Below, piece by piece: positions 35,325 to 43,205 of a stretch of DNA of 64,000 nt. How positions within the stretch are numbered: the stretch's first letter is position 1; each line of letters starts with the position of its first letter. The stretch is from CAZBBC01 sp964489835 (GTDB taxonomy: Bacteria > Calditrichota > Calditrichia > JAJRVZ01). The stretch is taken from assembly GCA_964489835.1 (NCBI GenBank), contig CAZBBC010000006.1, forward strand, positions 25,712 to 89,711, given 5' to 3'. The notes beneath the pieces are model-generated. The model did not search any database, was not told the DNA's origin, and saw only the letters and a program-made list of their open reading frames with translations. A program made the translations under genes and the position numbers.

Positions 35325-36914
35325 TTAATTCGATGATATTTTTACGAGCTGTGTTCTCAAATCAAATGGGCTGTCGATCTTTTTATCTTTGAATAAACTA
35401 CTGATCGTTTTATAAAGATGTTTCTGAGATCTGTATATTTCAACAATTTTGGGATCAGGTATCATCCTCCTGGATTCGTCCGGTTTTACAAAATCAGTGA
35501 CAATCTCCTCCAGACCAGTCTCCTCCCCGTTCTCCTTTCGACACACCCATGACGCATGCACCGCCGCGCCTAAAGCAGCACCCTCACCTTCAACAGGAAC
35601 GGTTTCTGCTTCGAATACATTGGCAATACATTGACACCATGCACTGGATTTTGATAATCCCCCGGTTAAACGGATCTCTGCCGGAGAAACAGACATTCGC
35701 TGAAACCCATCGTAAAGATTCAAAACATGTCCTTCCAACACCGCCCGACATAAAATTTCTTTTGTAAAATCTTCTATCTGAAATCCAAAATATACCGGCG
35801 CGGCATTGGGTATATCCGGTGTCCGTTCTCCAACAAACCAGGGAATGAGCATTCGACCTTTATTTCCGGCCGGCGTTCGTTTAATAATTTCTGCAAATTG
35901 CTCATGAGATATCTTAAATCCCTTTAATATGTCGTCATATCCATTGGCAAGATTCGATACACAAAGAAGAGGAAGATATTGACCTGTACTATCACAAAAA
36001 GAGCCTATTTCACCGGTTGGATCTATATAAGGTTGCTTCGTGACTGTGTAGGCTGTGCCACTGGTTCCGAGACTGACGGTAACAACTCCCGGCCGGATGT
36101 TGCCCGTTCCAACAGCTCCATACATATTGTCCCCGCACCCGGCATCAATTTTACAGGACGGAGCAAAACCATACTTTTCGACAAGGTGATCGGTGATTGT
36201 TCCAATACTTTCATCTGAAGGTTTCACCGGCGGCAATTTTTCTATCAAACCAGGGTCGATGGCATTGATCAGTTTTCGCGACCATGCCCCGGTTCCCGGA
36301 TTCCAAAGGGCCATTCCGGAGGTGTCCCCCGGTTCCATGACCCGAACACCATTCTTTTTTCCCCCGGTCAGGTACCAGTTAATATAATTATGTACCAGGA
36401 AGAATGTTGCCGTCCGCTCGTAAGCAACTCTTTCATGTCTGACCATATGGAAAATCTTCGCCGCTGTGTATCCCGTTCGTTGTGAATTACCCACTTCCTT
36501 AACCATTTCGCTTACATCGCCCAGAGCGGCTGTTAAAAGATTGCATTCTTCGAGGGTTGAAAAATCGTTCCACAATTTGCTACGCTTCCTGGTTAACTCG
36601 CCCGAAGCATCAAGAGAAACCAAACCATGTTGCTGACCGGAAACGGAAATACAACGGATCCTATCCAATTCAATCCCAGATCCTGCCAGGCGGCCGAATA
36701 TGTCTTCAACAGCCGCTAGCCACATGCCCGGTTCAGATTCCGAGACTCCTTCCCCAAGCCCCTGCACAACACCATTTTTTGTATTATATTGAGGCAAATC
36801 AGCGTCATAATTGACAGCCTCAACGAATACGACCTCTTTTTTTTCTGCATCAATTACCACTAGCTTACAACTCTGGGTGGATACATCCAGACCGGCAAAC
36901 AATTCTTTATTCAT
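35325..36914 (-). CDS. FGGY-family carbohydrate kinase, xylulokinase-like
   Basis: 529 residues from ATG 36914 (GAGGA six bases upstream; an in-frame TTG lies two codons earlier). Actin-fold signatures are FAGLDVSTQSCKLVVIDAEK (phosphate 1), RCISVSGQQHGLVSLD with the catalytic region, AGCGDNMYGAVGTG, VTVSLGTSGTAYTVT (phosphate 2) and GEGAALGAAVHASW (adenosine site). The expected reaction is ATP-dependent phosphorylation of D-xylulose to xylulose 5-phosphate; related pentulose substrates are possible. No xylose isomerase is in the window. It stands alone, converging with the S41 gene. Confidence 0.85.
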   Translation of the reverse strand: MNKELFAGLDVSTQSCKLVVIDAEKKEVVFVEAVNYDADLPQYNTKNGVVQGLGEGVSESEPGMWLAAVEDIFGRLAGSGIELDRIRCISVSGQQHGLVSLDASGELTRKRSKLWNDFSTLEECNLLTAALGDVSEMVKEVGNSQRTGYTAAKIFHMVRHERVAYERTATFFLVHNYINWYLTGGKKNGVRVMEPGDTSGMALWNPGTGAWSRKLINAIDPGLIEKLPPVKPSDESIGTITDHLVEKYGFAPSCKIDAGCGDNMYGAVGTGNIRPGVVTVSLGTSGTAYTVTKQPYIDPTGEIGSFCDSTGQYLPLLCVSNLANGYDDILKGFKISHEQFAEIIKRTPAGNKGRMLIPWFVGERTPDIPNAAPVYFGFQIEDFTKEILCRAVLEGHVLNLYDGFQRMSVSPAEIRLTGGLSKSSAWCQCIANVFEAETVPVEGEGAALGAAVHASWVCRKENGEETGLEEIVTDFVKPDESRRMIPDPKIVEIYRSQKHLYKTISSLFKDKKIDSPFDLRTQLVKISSN

Positions 36915-37023
36915 ATACAATCCTCAAAAATAATTCAGATCTTGATTAATAATCATTTGTATTATTAATCAAATCATTTTATAGAATAATGTATCATTTG
37001 CTACCAAGGCAGTTAATTTTTTT

Positions 37024-37156
37024 GACAGGATAACGGGATTCACAGGATGATAAAAACGGATTTTAATATATATCATTTTAGGGGTAAAGAGATCTGATAT
37101 ACAAATTATTTGTAACTTAATAAGAATTTGAATCTGGTTAATCCTGTTATCCCGTC
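37024..37156. repeat. Imperfect inverted pair of ACAGGAT-type repeats
   Basis: GACAGGATAACGGGATTCAC plus AGGAT (37024-37048) and the reverse-oriented ATCTGGTTAATCCTGTTATC plus CCGTC (37132-37156) match at 20 of 25 positions, with an 83-bp AT-rich interval. A related string, AAATCCTGTGATCCTGTCG, occurs at 52593-52611. The pair could form a long stem or mark the ends of a small element. It lies upstream of the xylulokinase gene in a 393-bp region that also holds the octad repeat at 37271-37309. Confidence 0.6.
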
Positions 37157-37270
37157 TAAAATAAAAATCACCTGAGACCATATATTACAAACTTTTAATG
37201 ACGACAATTGTCACTATAGCAAATAGGATAATACTCCTCGGGAACAGATTTACAAATCAACCAGATTGAG

Positions 37271-37309
37271 AATCCCAAATTCCTAATTCCTAATCCCAGT
37301 TCCCAATTT
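37271..37309 (-). repeat. AGGAATT/GGGAATT octad repeat, copy 1
   Basis: On the minus strand this is an array of related units (TTGGGAACTGGGATTAGG, then AATTAGGAATTTGGGATT). It just overlaps the stop of the DUF1080 gene. A sister array on the plus strand lies at 42679-42707 upstream of the membrane protein gene, so the two bracket the 37.3-42.7 kb block. Confidence 0.5.
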
Positions 37310-37991
37310 ATTTTTCAGTCTGAATCATTTGTGGAAATTCTGTCGTTGTTCCTAAATCCATGATCCGGATATTGCGCCACCTGACTTTTATACCCTCTTC
37401 ACGGTTTCCATGAACCTGCAGGGCGATGAATCCCTGAGCGGTTAATGAATCAACAAGATTAGCGGTGGGTACACCATTGAGCCATGTTCGAATCGAAGGA
37501 CCCAGGGCTTCTATATGCAATCGGTTCCATTCATTATGTTTAAAAGCCTGGCGAGCCGCTTCGTTGTTTCTCAAATCATACAGCCAACCGCGTCGTGCCT
37601 CGTCGTAAATACCCCCGCTCCAGGCGCGCTCTGAAGGATCAATTTCCACCTGATAACCATGTACGCGGCCATCCTGGTAAGATTCCAGGCTTTGACTGCG
37701 AATTTGTATACCCGAGTTCATCTTGTCATCAACCCAAAATTCCAATTCCAGAATAAAATTACCATAGTGTTGTTTCGTGCAAAGAAAACTATTCTTCGTA
37801 TCTTTTACTGAAATACCGACAACCATACCATCTTCCACATTATATCTGGCCTTTCCACCGCGCTGTTCCCAACCGTCAAGGGTTTTTCCGTCGAACAATA
37901 TTTCCCATTTGGCATTCAAGCGGTTTCCACTGTAACAGAGGGAGGTAATCATTAGAAGGAAAAAAGAAAATCCAATTAATCTTACAACCAT
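37308..37991 (-). CDS. Secreted DUF1080 (3-keto-disaccharide hydrolase type) protein 1
   Basis: 227 residues from ATG 37991, chosen because GAGGAG lies seven bases upstream; an upstream in-frame ATG at 38012 precedes it. The signal peptide is VVRLIGFSFFLLMITSLCYS. The jelly-roll DUF1080 fold is shown by WEILFDGKTLDGWEQRGGKA, NFILELEFWVDDKMNSGIQI, RGWLYDL and NEWNRLHIEALGPSIRTWLN. DUF1080 proteins are now linked to hydration or hydrolysis of 3-keto-glycosides (family knowledge). It is the last gene of the 42.65-37.3 kb block, behind a perfect palindrome. Confidence 0.87.
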   Translation of the reverse strand: MVVRLIGFSFFLLMITSLCYSGNRLNAKWEILFDGKTLDGWEQRGGKARYNVEDGMVVGISVKDTKNSFLCTKQHYGNFILELEFWVDDKMNSGIQIRSQSLESYQDGRVHGYQVEIDPSERAWSGGIYDEARRGWLYDLRNNEAARQAFKHNEWNRLHIEALGPSIRTWLNGVPTANLVDSLTAQGFIALQVHGNREEGIKVRWRNIRIMDLGTTTEFPQMIQTEK

Positions 37992-38055
37992 TGATTTACT
38001 CCTCATTTTCATTAATCATTTATTCTTTAAATTGTATATTTTTTACAAATAAAAG

Positions 38056-38083
38056 GTAGAGACGTTGCATGCAACGTCTCTAC
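38056..38083. repeat. 28-bp perfect palindrome, possible minus-strand terminator
   Basis: GTAGAGACGTTGCA followed directly by its reverse complement TGCAACGTCTCTAC, with no spacer. On the minus strand it is followed by CTTTTATTT, so it could end transcription of the PmoA-like gene 47 bp upstream. From memory, GAGACGTTGCATGCAACGTC-type palindromes are scattered through many cyanobacterial and other environmental genomes, so it is likely also a dispersed repeat. Confidence 0.7.
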
Positions 38084-38129
38084 TCATATAATCCCTCGGA
38101 TACTAAAATCTTTTTACAGGTATAAAAAT

Positions 38130-39200
38130 TTACTTCACTTCCGCGACAAATTTTTCATAAGCTTTCTCAAAAATATCAGGGGTGGTTTGTCCCGAGATTA
38201 TAAGTGTACGGTATTTGAAGGTCACTGATTGTCCCGGCTCAAGAGATAAATTCAGTTCTTCTTTTCCTTCACTGAACACTTTCTGTCCCAATGGATTCGC
38301 TGCAAATAACCCATATCCACGCGCATGCCAGTAAGTAGGATATCCAACATTACCAGGATGATCCATAATCACCACCGATACCTTTTCGCCCTCTACTTCG
38401 CCTGACAAGGCCATCCACTTGGCTCTTTTTCCCCAGACATCCATTCCCTCCACACCATTGCTGCCGAGATAATGACCGCTAACACCCGTATTATCCAAAA
38501 CAGGGACATCTGTTTTCTTACCATGAGCATCACTTAACACGACCGGTTTATCGGTCGGATGCTCCAGGGCACGCGTGACGCGAATAGCAAACATCCCTTC
38601 TTTATTGTCTTTAAACAAAACAGGCTCATCCTGTGCAGTGAGGGTTGAAATACGATCAATCACCCGTAATTCCTTCTCGGCGCGAAAAATAAACTGGGCA
38701 TCTTCCTTAAGAATGACCGTCCCATCCGATTTTAACCAGTTCATTGACACTTCCAGGCTACCCTGGCCATTGCCACTTGTCACGTTTTTTATTTTTTCAT
38801 TACGAATCACACCCATTTCATCTACCCGATCGGGTGAGATGGCATCAGAATTATTCCAGTAATCGAGTCCATTTACATCGCCATAGTTTAGCCACATACC
38901 GAGATGGTGTGGGTGATCCACACGCTCACCCGGACGTTTTTGTAGCGGAAAGCCGCGGGTGATATCGTGACCGTTAGCGGTCAGGATCGGATATAATGTA
39001 GTTTTCTTCAGCGCCGCTATCTTATCAGTATAAAGATAGGAAGTAAATGGTTTGCCATCGACAAGAATGTTTACAACTTGTTGGCTTTCATCGGGGATTA
39101 CCTCAACCTTCATAGCGGAGGATTGCTGACTATTTCCGGTGCAACTTAAGTATAAGGCGCTAAGTATTAATATTGCAGCCACTACGATTAATTTTTTCAT
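38130..39200 (-). CDS. PmoA-like (DUF6807) secreted lipoprotein 1
   Basis: 356 residues from ATG 39200, supported by AGGAGG eight bases upstream; the longer frame to 39263 adds residues with no ribosome site. Lipobox YLSC (MKKLIVVAAILILSALYLSC). The conserved DUF6807 core shows GERVDHPHHLGMWLNYGDVNGLDYW, EGMFAIRVTRALEHP, GMDVWGKRAKWMALSG and VGYPTYWHARGYGLFAANPLGQ. His-rich HPHH and TYWHARGYG could be a metal or ligand site. Function is unproven; members often sit beside DUF1080 and oxidoreductase genes. It is a tandem paralogue of the next gene. Confidence 0.85.
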   Translation of the reverse strand: MKKLIVVAAILILSALYLSCTGNSQQSSAMKVEVIPDESQQVVNILVDGKPFTSYLYTDKIAALKKTTLYPILTANGHDITRGFPLQKRPGERVDHPHHLGMWLNYGDVNGLDYWNNSDAISPDRVDEMGVIRNEKIKNVTSGNGQGSLEVSMNWLKSDGTVILKEDAQFIFRAEKELRVIDRISTLTAQDEPVLFKDNKEGMFAIRVTRALEHPTDKPVVLSDAHGKKTDVPVLDNTGVSGHYLGSNGVEGMDVWGKRAKWMALSGEVEGEKVSVVIMDHPGNVGYPTYWHARGYGLFAANPLGQKVFSEGKEELNLSLEPGQSVTFKYRTLIISGQTTPDIFEKAYEKFVAEVK

Positions 39201-39332
39201 CCAATACCTCCTTTTATAATCTACAGTAGTATCAAAAGTATTTATTTGTTTTCCATTTACCATATTATTTTTATTGGCTTAAAAAGAACATCCCCCTTTA
39301 ACACGAAATTATTCACATATTCATCAGGGCCG

Positions 39333-40403
39333 TTAATTCATGTCTTCTATAAATTTCACATATTCTTTTTCAATTATTCCCGCGTTAGCCTCCTGGGAAA
39401 GAATAAGCATACGATATGTAAAGGTAACCGATTCACCCGGTTTAAGAGTCAAATTCATTGTTTCCTTACCCTGACTGAAGACTTTCTGCCCTAATGGATT
39501 GGCCGCAAAGAGACCGTAACCACGGGCATGCCAGTATGTTGGATATCCCACATTGGTAGGATGATCAAAGATCACCACCGTTACCTTTTCATTATTTATC
39601 TCACCCGAGAGAGCCACCCATTTGGCTCTCTTGCCCCATACATCCATTCCTTCAACACCACTGCTACTGAGATAGTGACCGGTCACACCGGTATTGTCCA
39701 GTACCGGGACATCGGTTATGTTACCATGAACATCACTTAAAACAAGCGGTTTATCACTGGGGTGCTCAAGCGCCCGATTAACCCGAATCGCAAACATTCC
39801 TTCTTTTGTATCATTAAATAAAACTGACTCGTTAAGTGCCGCGAGTGTGGTAAGACGGTCGATAATACGGGTATGTTCAGACGCCCGGAATATAAAACGT
39901 GTATTCTCTTCAAGAATTGCTGTACCATCCGGCTTTAACCACTCCATGACTACCTCAAGGACGGCACTGCCCATCCCCCCTTCGGCACGCTTTATCTGGC
40001 GATGACGAATAACACCCATTCTGTAAGCTTGCTCAGGAGGCGTAGCATCGGAATAGCCCCAAAAATCAAGATTGTTAACCTCGCCATAGTTTAACCATGA
40101 ACCGATATGGTGCGGATGATCGATACGCTCACCCGGTCTTGTCTGAAGCGGATATCCACGGGTGATAATGGCACCGTTAGCGGCAATAACCGGAAAAAGG
40201 ACCGGTTTTTTCAGATTTGATATTTTGTCGGTATAAAGGTAGGAAGTAAAAAGTTTTCCGGACACAAGAATATCGACGGCCTGTTTGTCTTCATCAGTAA
40301 CCACATCAATCTTTAGTGCATTCGTATCATCGGCTTTGTCAACACAGCCAATACTCAAAACTGTCAAGAGTAAAATGATGTTAACTACAATATATTTAAT
40401 CAT
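39333..40403 (-). CDS. PmoA-like (DUF6807) secreted lipoprotein 2
   Basis: 356 residues, the same length as its neighbour and about two-thirds identical by eye. Lipobox LSIGC (Cys20). Conserved segments are GERIDHPHHIGSWLNYGEVNNLDFW, KEGMFAIRVNRALEHP and VGYPTYWHARGYGLFAANPLGQ. GGAGGCTCAA precedes ATG 40403. The duplication kept all visible conserved residues, so both copies are probably active on related ligands. About 40 bp separates it from the DUF1080 gene upstream; about 130 bp with an AGTATCAAA motif separates it from the first paralogue. Confidence 0.85.
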   Translation of the reverse strand: MIKYIVVNIILLLTVLSIGCVDKADDTNALKIDVVTDEDKQAVDILVSGKLFTSYLYTDKISNLKKPVLFPVIAANGAIITRGYPLQTRPGERIDHPHHIGSWLNYGEVNNLDFWGYSDATPPEQAYRMGVIRHRQIKRAEGGMGSAVLEVVMEWLKPDGTAILEENTRFIFRASEHTRIIDRLTTLAALNESVLFNDTKEGMFAIRVNRALEHPSDKPLVLSDVHGNITDVPVLDNTGVTGHYLSSSGVEGMDVWGKRAKWVALSGEINNEKVTVVIFDHPTNVGYPTYWHARGYGLFAANPLGQKVFSQGKETMNLTLKPGESVTFTYRMLILSQEANAGIIEKEYVKFIEDMN

Positions 40404-40445
40404 TTGAGCCTCCGGTTAGTGACACAAGCGTACTTACCGCTCCAA

Positions 40446-41255
40446 CTAATTTTCTTCTGACAATAGACGAATCTTAAGATTACGAAACCAGACGGCGTTA
40501 CCATGATCCTGTAAAACGATATGTCCCTTTCTTTTTTCTTTAAATCCGGGAATATCACGATATTTACTCTTTTTAAACAAGACATCAAATTCAGGGCTGT
40601 CCCATTCATATTCAACAACCTTGGCACCGTTTAGCCAGTGCTCGACATGATACCCATCGACAATGATTCGTGAACTGTTAAATTCACCGACGGGTTTTAG
40701 TTTTTTATTCGTCGGCGGGATCATATCATAGAGAGATCCGGTCAGGTGATTTGGATTTAAATTATCACTGTGTTTCTCGTCATCCAGCACCTGGTATTCC
40801 CACCCGAGAGCGGCACGTCCCGGTGGCCTGGAGGTGGAGATTTCTTCGGATACATTATATTTAACCCCACTGTTTCCAGCCGACGATATTTTCCAGTCGA
40901 AAGCAAATTCAAAATTTTCATACGTCTCATTGGAAGAAAGATCCCCTCCCTGAACGGGCTGGCCATCAGGCATTTTTGGGCCCTCCTCGCTGGATATCTT
41001 TTTAATAGCATCACCATCGATGACCCAACGCTCTGAAGGGAAAGAATCCTTGCCCAAACCATGCCAACCGTTAAATGTTTTACCATTAAATAAAAGAATC
41101 CAACCGGCTTCCTTTTCCGCATCGGTCAGAACGTTGTTGGCCGATTCCGTTTTTCCTTCTGTTTTCTGCGTATCGGAACAAGCAAAAACCAGAAAATTAA
41201 GTAGCACAGCGCTAAATAATACCATAAATCCCGTTTTTAATTGATAATAATTCAT
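40446..41255 (-). CDS. DUF1080 lipoprotein 2
   Basis: 269 residues. Lipobox LVFAC (MVLFSAVLLNFLVFACSDTQ). The DUF1080 fold shows EAGWILLFNGKTFNGWHGLG, NFEFAFDWKISSAGNSGVKYNV, LGWEYQVLDDEKHSDNLN and NSSRIIVDGYHVEHWLNGAKV. It is longer than the other DUF1080 protein by an insert before the core. GGAGTGATTAC precedes ATG 41255. Its position ahead of the PmoA pair, mirrored by DUF1080 protein 1 behind it, suggests the block arose by duplication. Confidence 0.87.
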   Translation of the reverse strand: MNYYQLKTGFMVLFSAVLLNFLVFACSDTQKTEGKTESANNVLTDAEKEAGWILLFNGKTFNGWHGLGKDSFPSERWVIDGDAIKKISSEEGPKMPDGQPVQGGDLSSNETYENFEFAFDWKISSAGNSGVKYNVSEEISTSRPPGRAALGWEYQVLDDEKHSDNLNPNHLTGSLYDMIPPTNKKLKPVGEFNSSRIIVDGYHVEHWLNGAKVVEYEWDSPEFDVLFKKSKYRDIPGFKEKRKGHIVLQDHGNAVWFRNLKIRLLSEEN

Positions 41256-41360
41256 GTAATCACTCCTTTCAAAAAAATTTTAGTAAGCTTTATGCAAATA
41301 ATTTCATTTTACTGATTAATTTGAACATACTATAAAAAATCAACCGTTTGATTCCCCAAT

Positions 41361-42650
41361 TTAAAATCTTTCATGAAAACCCGGTATTCCGGTATGACTA
41401 TTAATAGAGATTAATGTAATGATAATTATCATAAGAATCACTACGCTTATTATTAAAATCCAGCGTCTCCATGACTCATTATCTGTCTTTACCAATGGTA
41501 GTGATACTTTTTTATCACGGTTCAAAAACCAGAGAATAAAGGCGATAATAAGAATCGGTGCGTACAAAGCATCCGAATGTTTAAGACTGAACGTTCGGCA
41601 AAAGAATCCCTTAACAATAAATCCATATACCGTATAGTAAATGGAATAGACGAAAACAGCAATAGTAACTATTTTACCGGTAAGATCTTCTTTCTCCTTC
41701 CCTACACGTTGCCATATAATCACAGTAACAATCATAAATAGTGCAAAAATAACCGCACCGAGTATGATCTGATTGTTTGCATAGGCGGCGGGATCAGCGA
41801 GGTTTAAATTTTCAGCTAATTTGAGGAATTTTTCTTTACGAAAAGCTTCTACAAAGTTTGTCAACGGTATAGCAATAACCACGAAGATCACTCCTAACCA
41901 GTTGGCTGTTTTTGATGGTTTAACCGATTCCGGCCAGTCCCGGGTCACGATCGCGTATGCCATTCCCAGGCCACCACAGAATCCCAGGGTAAATTCCATT
42001 ACATTCCACCAGTTATAACTGATACCGCTGACAGCACCGATTGTGTGTATTAAGTTGCCGAAGGCAAAGCCAAAACCTGCACCGAGCATGGAATATCCGG
42101 CCACTCTAAGAGCGCGATGATAGCCTTCCCGGTAAAGATGCCAGGCCAGTGCCGTTGCCGCACCGGCACAGGCGGCCCAGAGCTCCGAGCGCGGCGGTGT
42201 CATAAACCATTCCAGCTGGTAGATGATCAGTCCCCAAACGATAGTGGCACCGGCTACCATTTCCGTGATCAATTGTGCCCATTTGGGCTTCTTTGTAGCG
42301 CTGGATTCCAGACCGAGACCCAAAAAACCACCGCCGATAAAACCATATAATCCTCCAATAACGGCAAGCATCGTATAGCCATAGGCCACATTGCCAAAAC
42401 CCGTTCCACGGCAGTAACCGATAACCAAGCCATAACTCATCATACCGCCAACGGCCCAACCAATGGCACCGAGAGCGGTCAGGACCGGAGCCCTTTGCAT
42501 CCAGTCGCTTCTCCTGGCTGCGACCAGAATGGCCAATGCGGCCATCCCCCCTGCCCAGGAAGCACCCCATTCATGACCGAAATGGCCACGGATCGCCCAT
42601 CCCAAACCTAATATCAGTGCGACAAACAACATTGAAGAAATTCTAGACAT
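41361..42650 (-). CDS. Polytopic inner-membrane protein, possible transporter
   Basis: 429 residues with about 12 hydrophobic segments. The N terminus MLFVALILGLGWAIRGHFGHEWGASWAGG is distinctive; a small-residue-rich second region follows (AIGWAVGGMMSYGLVIGYC). I do not recognise a transport family with confidence. The first gene of the DUF1080/PmoA block, it may import or sense the product of those secreted proteins (inference). GAGGTATCAT precedes ATG 42650. Confidence 0.65.
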   Translation of the reverse strand: MSRISSMLFVALILGLGWAIRGHFGHEWGASWAGGMAALAILVAARRSDWMQRAPVLTALGAIGWAVGGMMSYGLVIGYCRGTGFGNVAYGYTMLAVIGGLYGFIGGGFLGLGLESSATKKPKWAQLITEMVAGATIVWGLIIYQLEWFMTPPRSELWAACAGAATALAWHLYREGYHRALRVAGYSMLGAGFGFAFGNLIHTIGAVSGISYNWWNVMEFTLGFCGGLGMAYAIVTRDWPESVKPSKTANWLGVIFVVIAIPLTNFVEAFRKEKFLKLAENLNLADPAAYANNQIILGAVIFALFMIVTVIIWQRVGKEKEDLTGKIVTIAVFVYSIYYTVYGFIVKGFFCRTFSLKHSDALYAPILIIAFILWFLNRDKKVSLPLVKTDNESWRRWILIISVVILMIIIITLISINSHTGIPGFHERF

Positions 42651-43015
42651 ATGATACCTCGCGAATTATTGATAAAATAGGAATTAGGAATTTGTAATTG
42701 GGAATTATTATCATCAGCTGCTTAAAATATTAGAACTTGGGAAAAAAGCAATGCGTAAATCTATCAAGAGATCTGGAACACACCCTGACTTTATTTCTTA
42801 AAAATAAACACTGAAACAGCCGATATTAATCTTTATAATATAAACATTTAAACGACTATTTTCAAAGCAATGAAATATGAATAACCCAGCAAATACGCAA
42901 CGGCACATAAAGATTTAGTTGTAAATGCCGGTGGATCAAAAAGCATTGCGTCAAACTGATCACAGACGTATAATGATTGGTTTGAACCCTTCAGAACATC
43001 CGCTAAACATTTTAC
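42651..43015. other. Divergent intergenic region upstream of the serpin promoter
   Basis: 365 bp, AT-rich. It contains a plus-strand AGGAATTAGGAATTTG/TAATTGGGAATTA repeat at 42679-42707, related to the array at 37271-37309. No other structure or gene was recognised up to the -35 at 43016. Confidence 0.45.
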
Positions 43016-43044
43016 TTGACTTGGCGGCCTGCATTTTGTATAAT
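43016..43044 (+). promoter_or_regulatory. Sigma-70-type promoter of the serpin gene
   Basis: TTGACT (43016-43021), a 17-bp spacer, and a perfect TATAAT (43039-43044). The predicted start near 43051 leaves a leader of about 155 nucleotides before the serpin ATG. Confidence 0.7.
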
Positions 43045-43054
43045 TTTCCAGGAA

Positions 43055-43168
43055 TGTCCGGTTTAATTTGTCAAAGTAAGTTATTCAATCACATCGACCA
43101 CAGAAGATAATATCACATACCCTATATTCCTTGGCCTCATATACCGTAATAAAATTTTAAACCGGACA
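43055..43168 (+). promoter_or_regulatory. Leader with a 12-bp closing stem (possible structured RNA element)
   Basis: TGTCCGGTTTAA (43055-43066) and TTAAACCGGACA (43157-43168) are exact reverse complements 90 bases apart. They begin about four bases after the predicted start and end 37 bases before the serpin start codon. The arrangement could be a P1-like stem of a cis-regulatory RNA or a split DNA operator. TGTCCG/CGGACA half-sites are the same words as in the palindrome at 8835-8850. Confidence 0.5.
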
Positions 43169-43205
43169 CTAATGATAATCTTTATATAAAAAAGGAATAA
43201 CAGAT

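Noticed and set aside
42106..42570. 154-codon minus-strand frame inside the membrane protein gene
   Set aside because: Gly/Trp/Arg-rich shadow of the helix-coding GC-rich gene in another frame; no independent start signal.
42925..43110. 61-codon ORF upstream of the serpin gene
   Set aside because: It overlaps the sigma-70 promoter and leader arm, has no ribosome site, and its peptide looks random.
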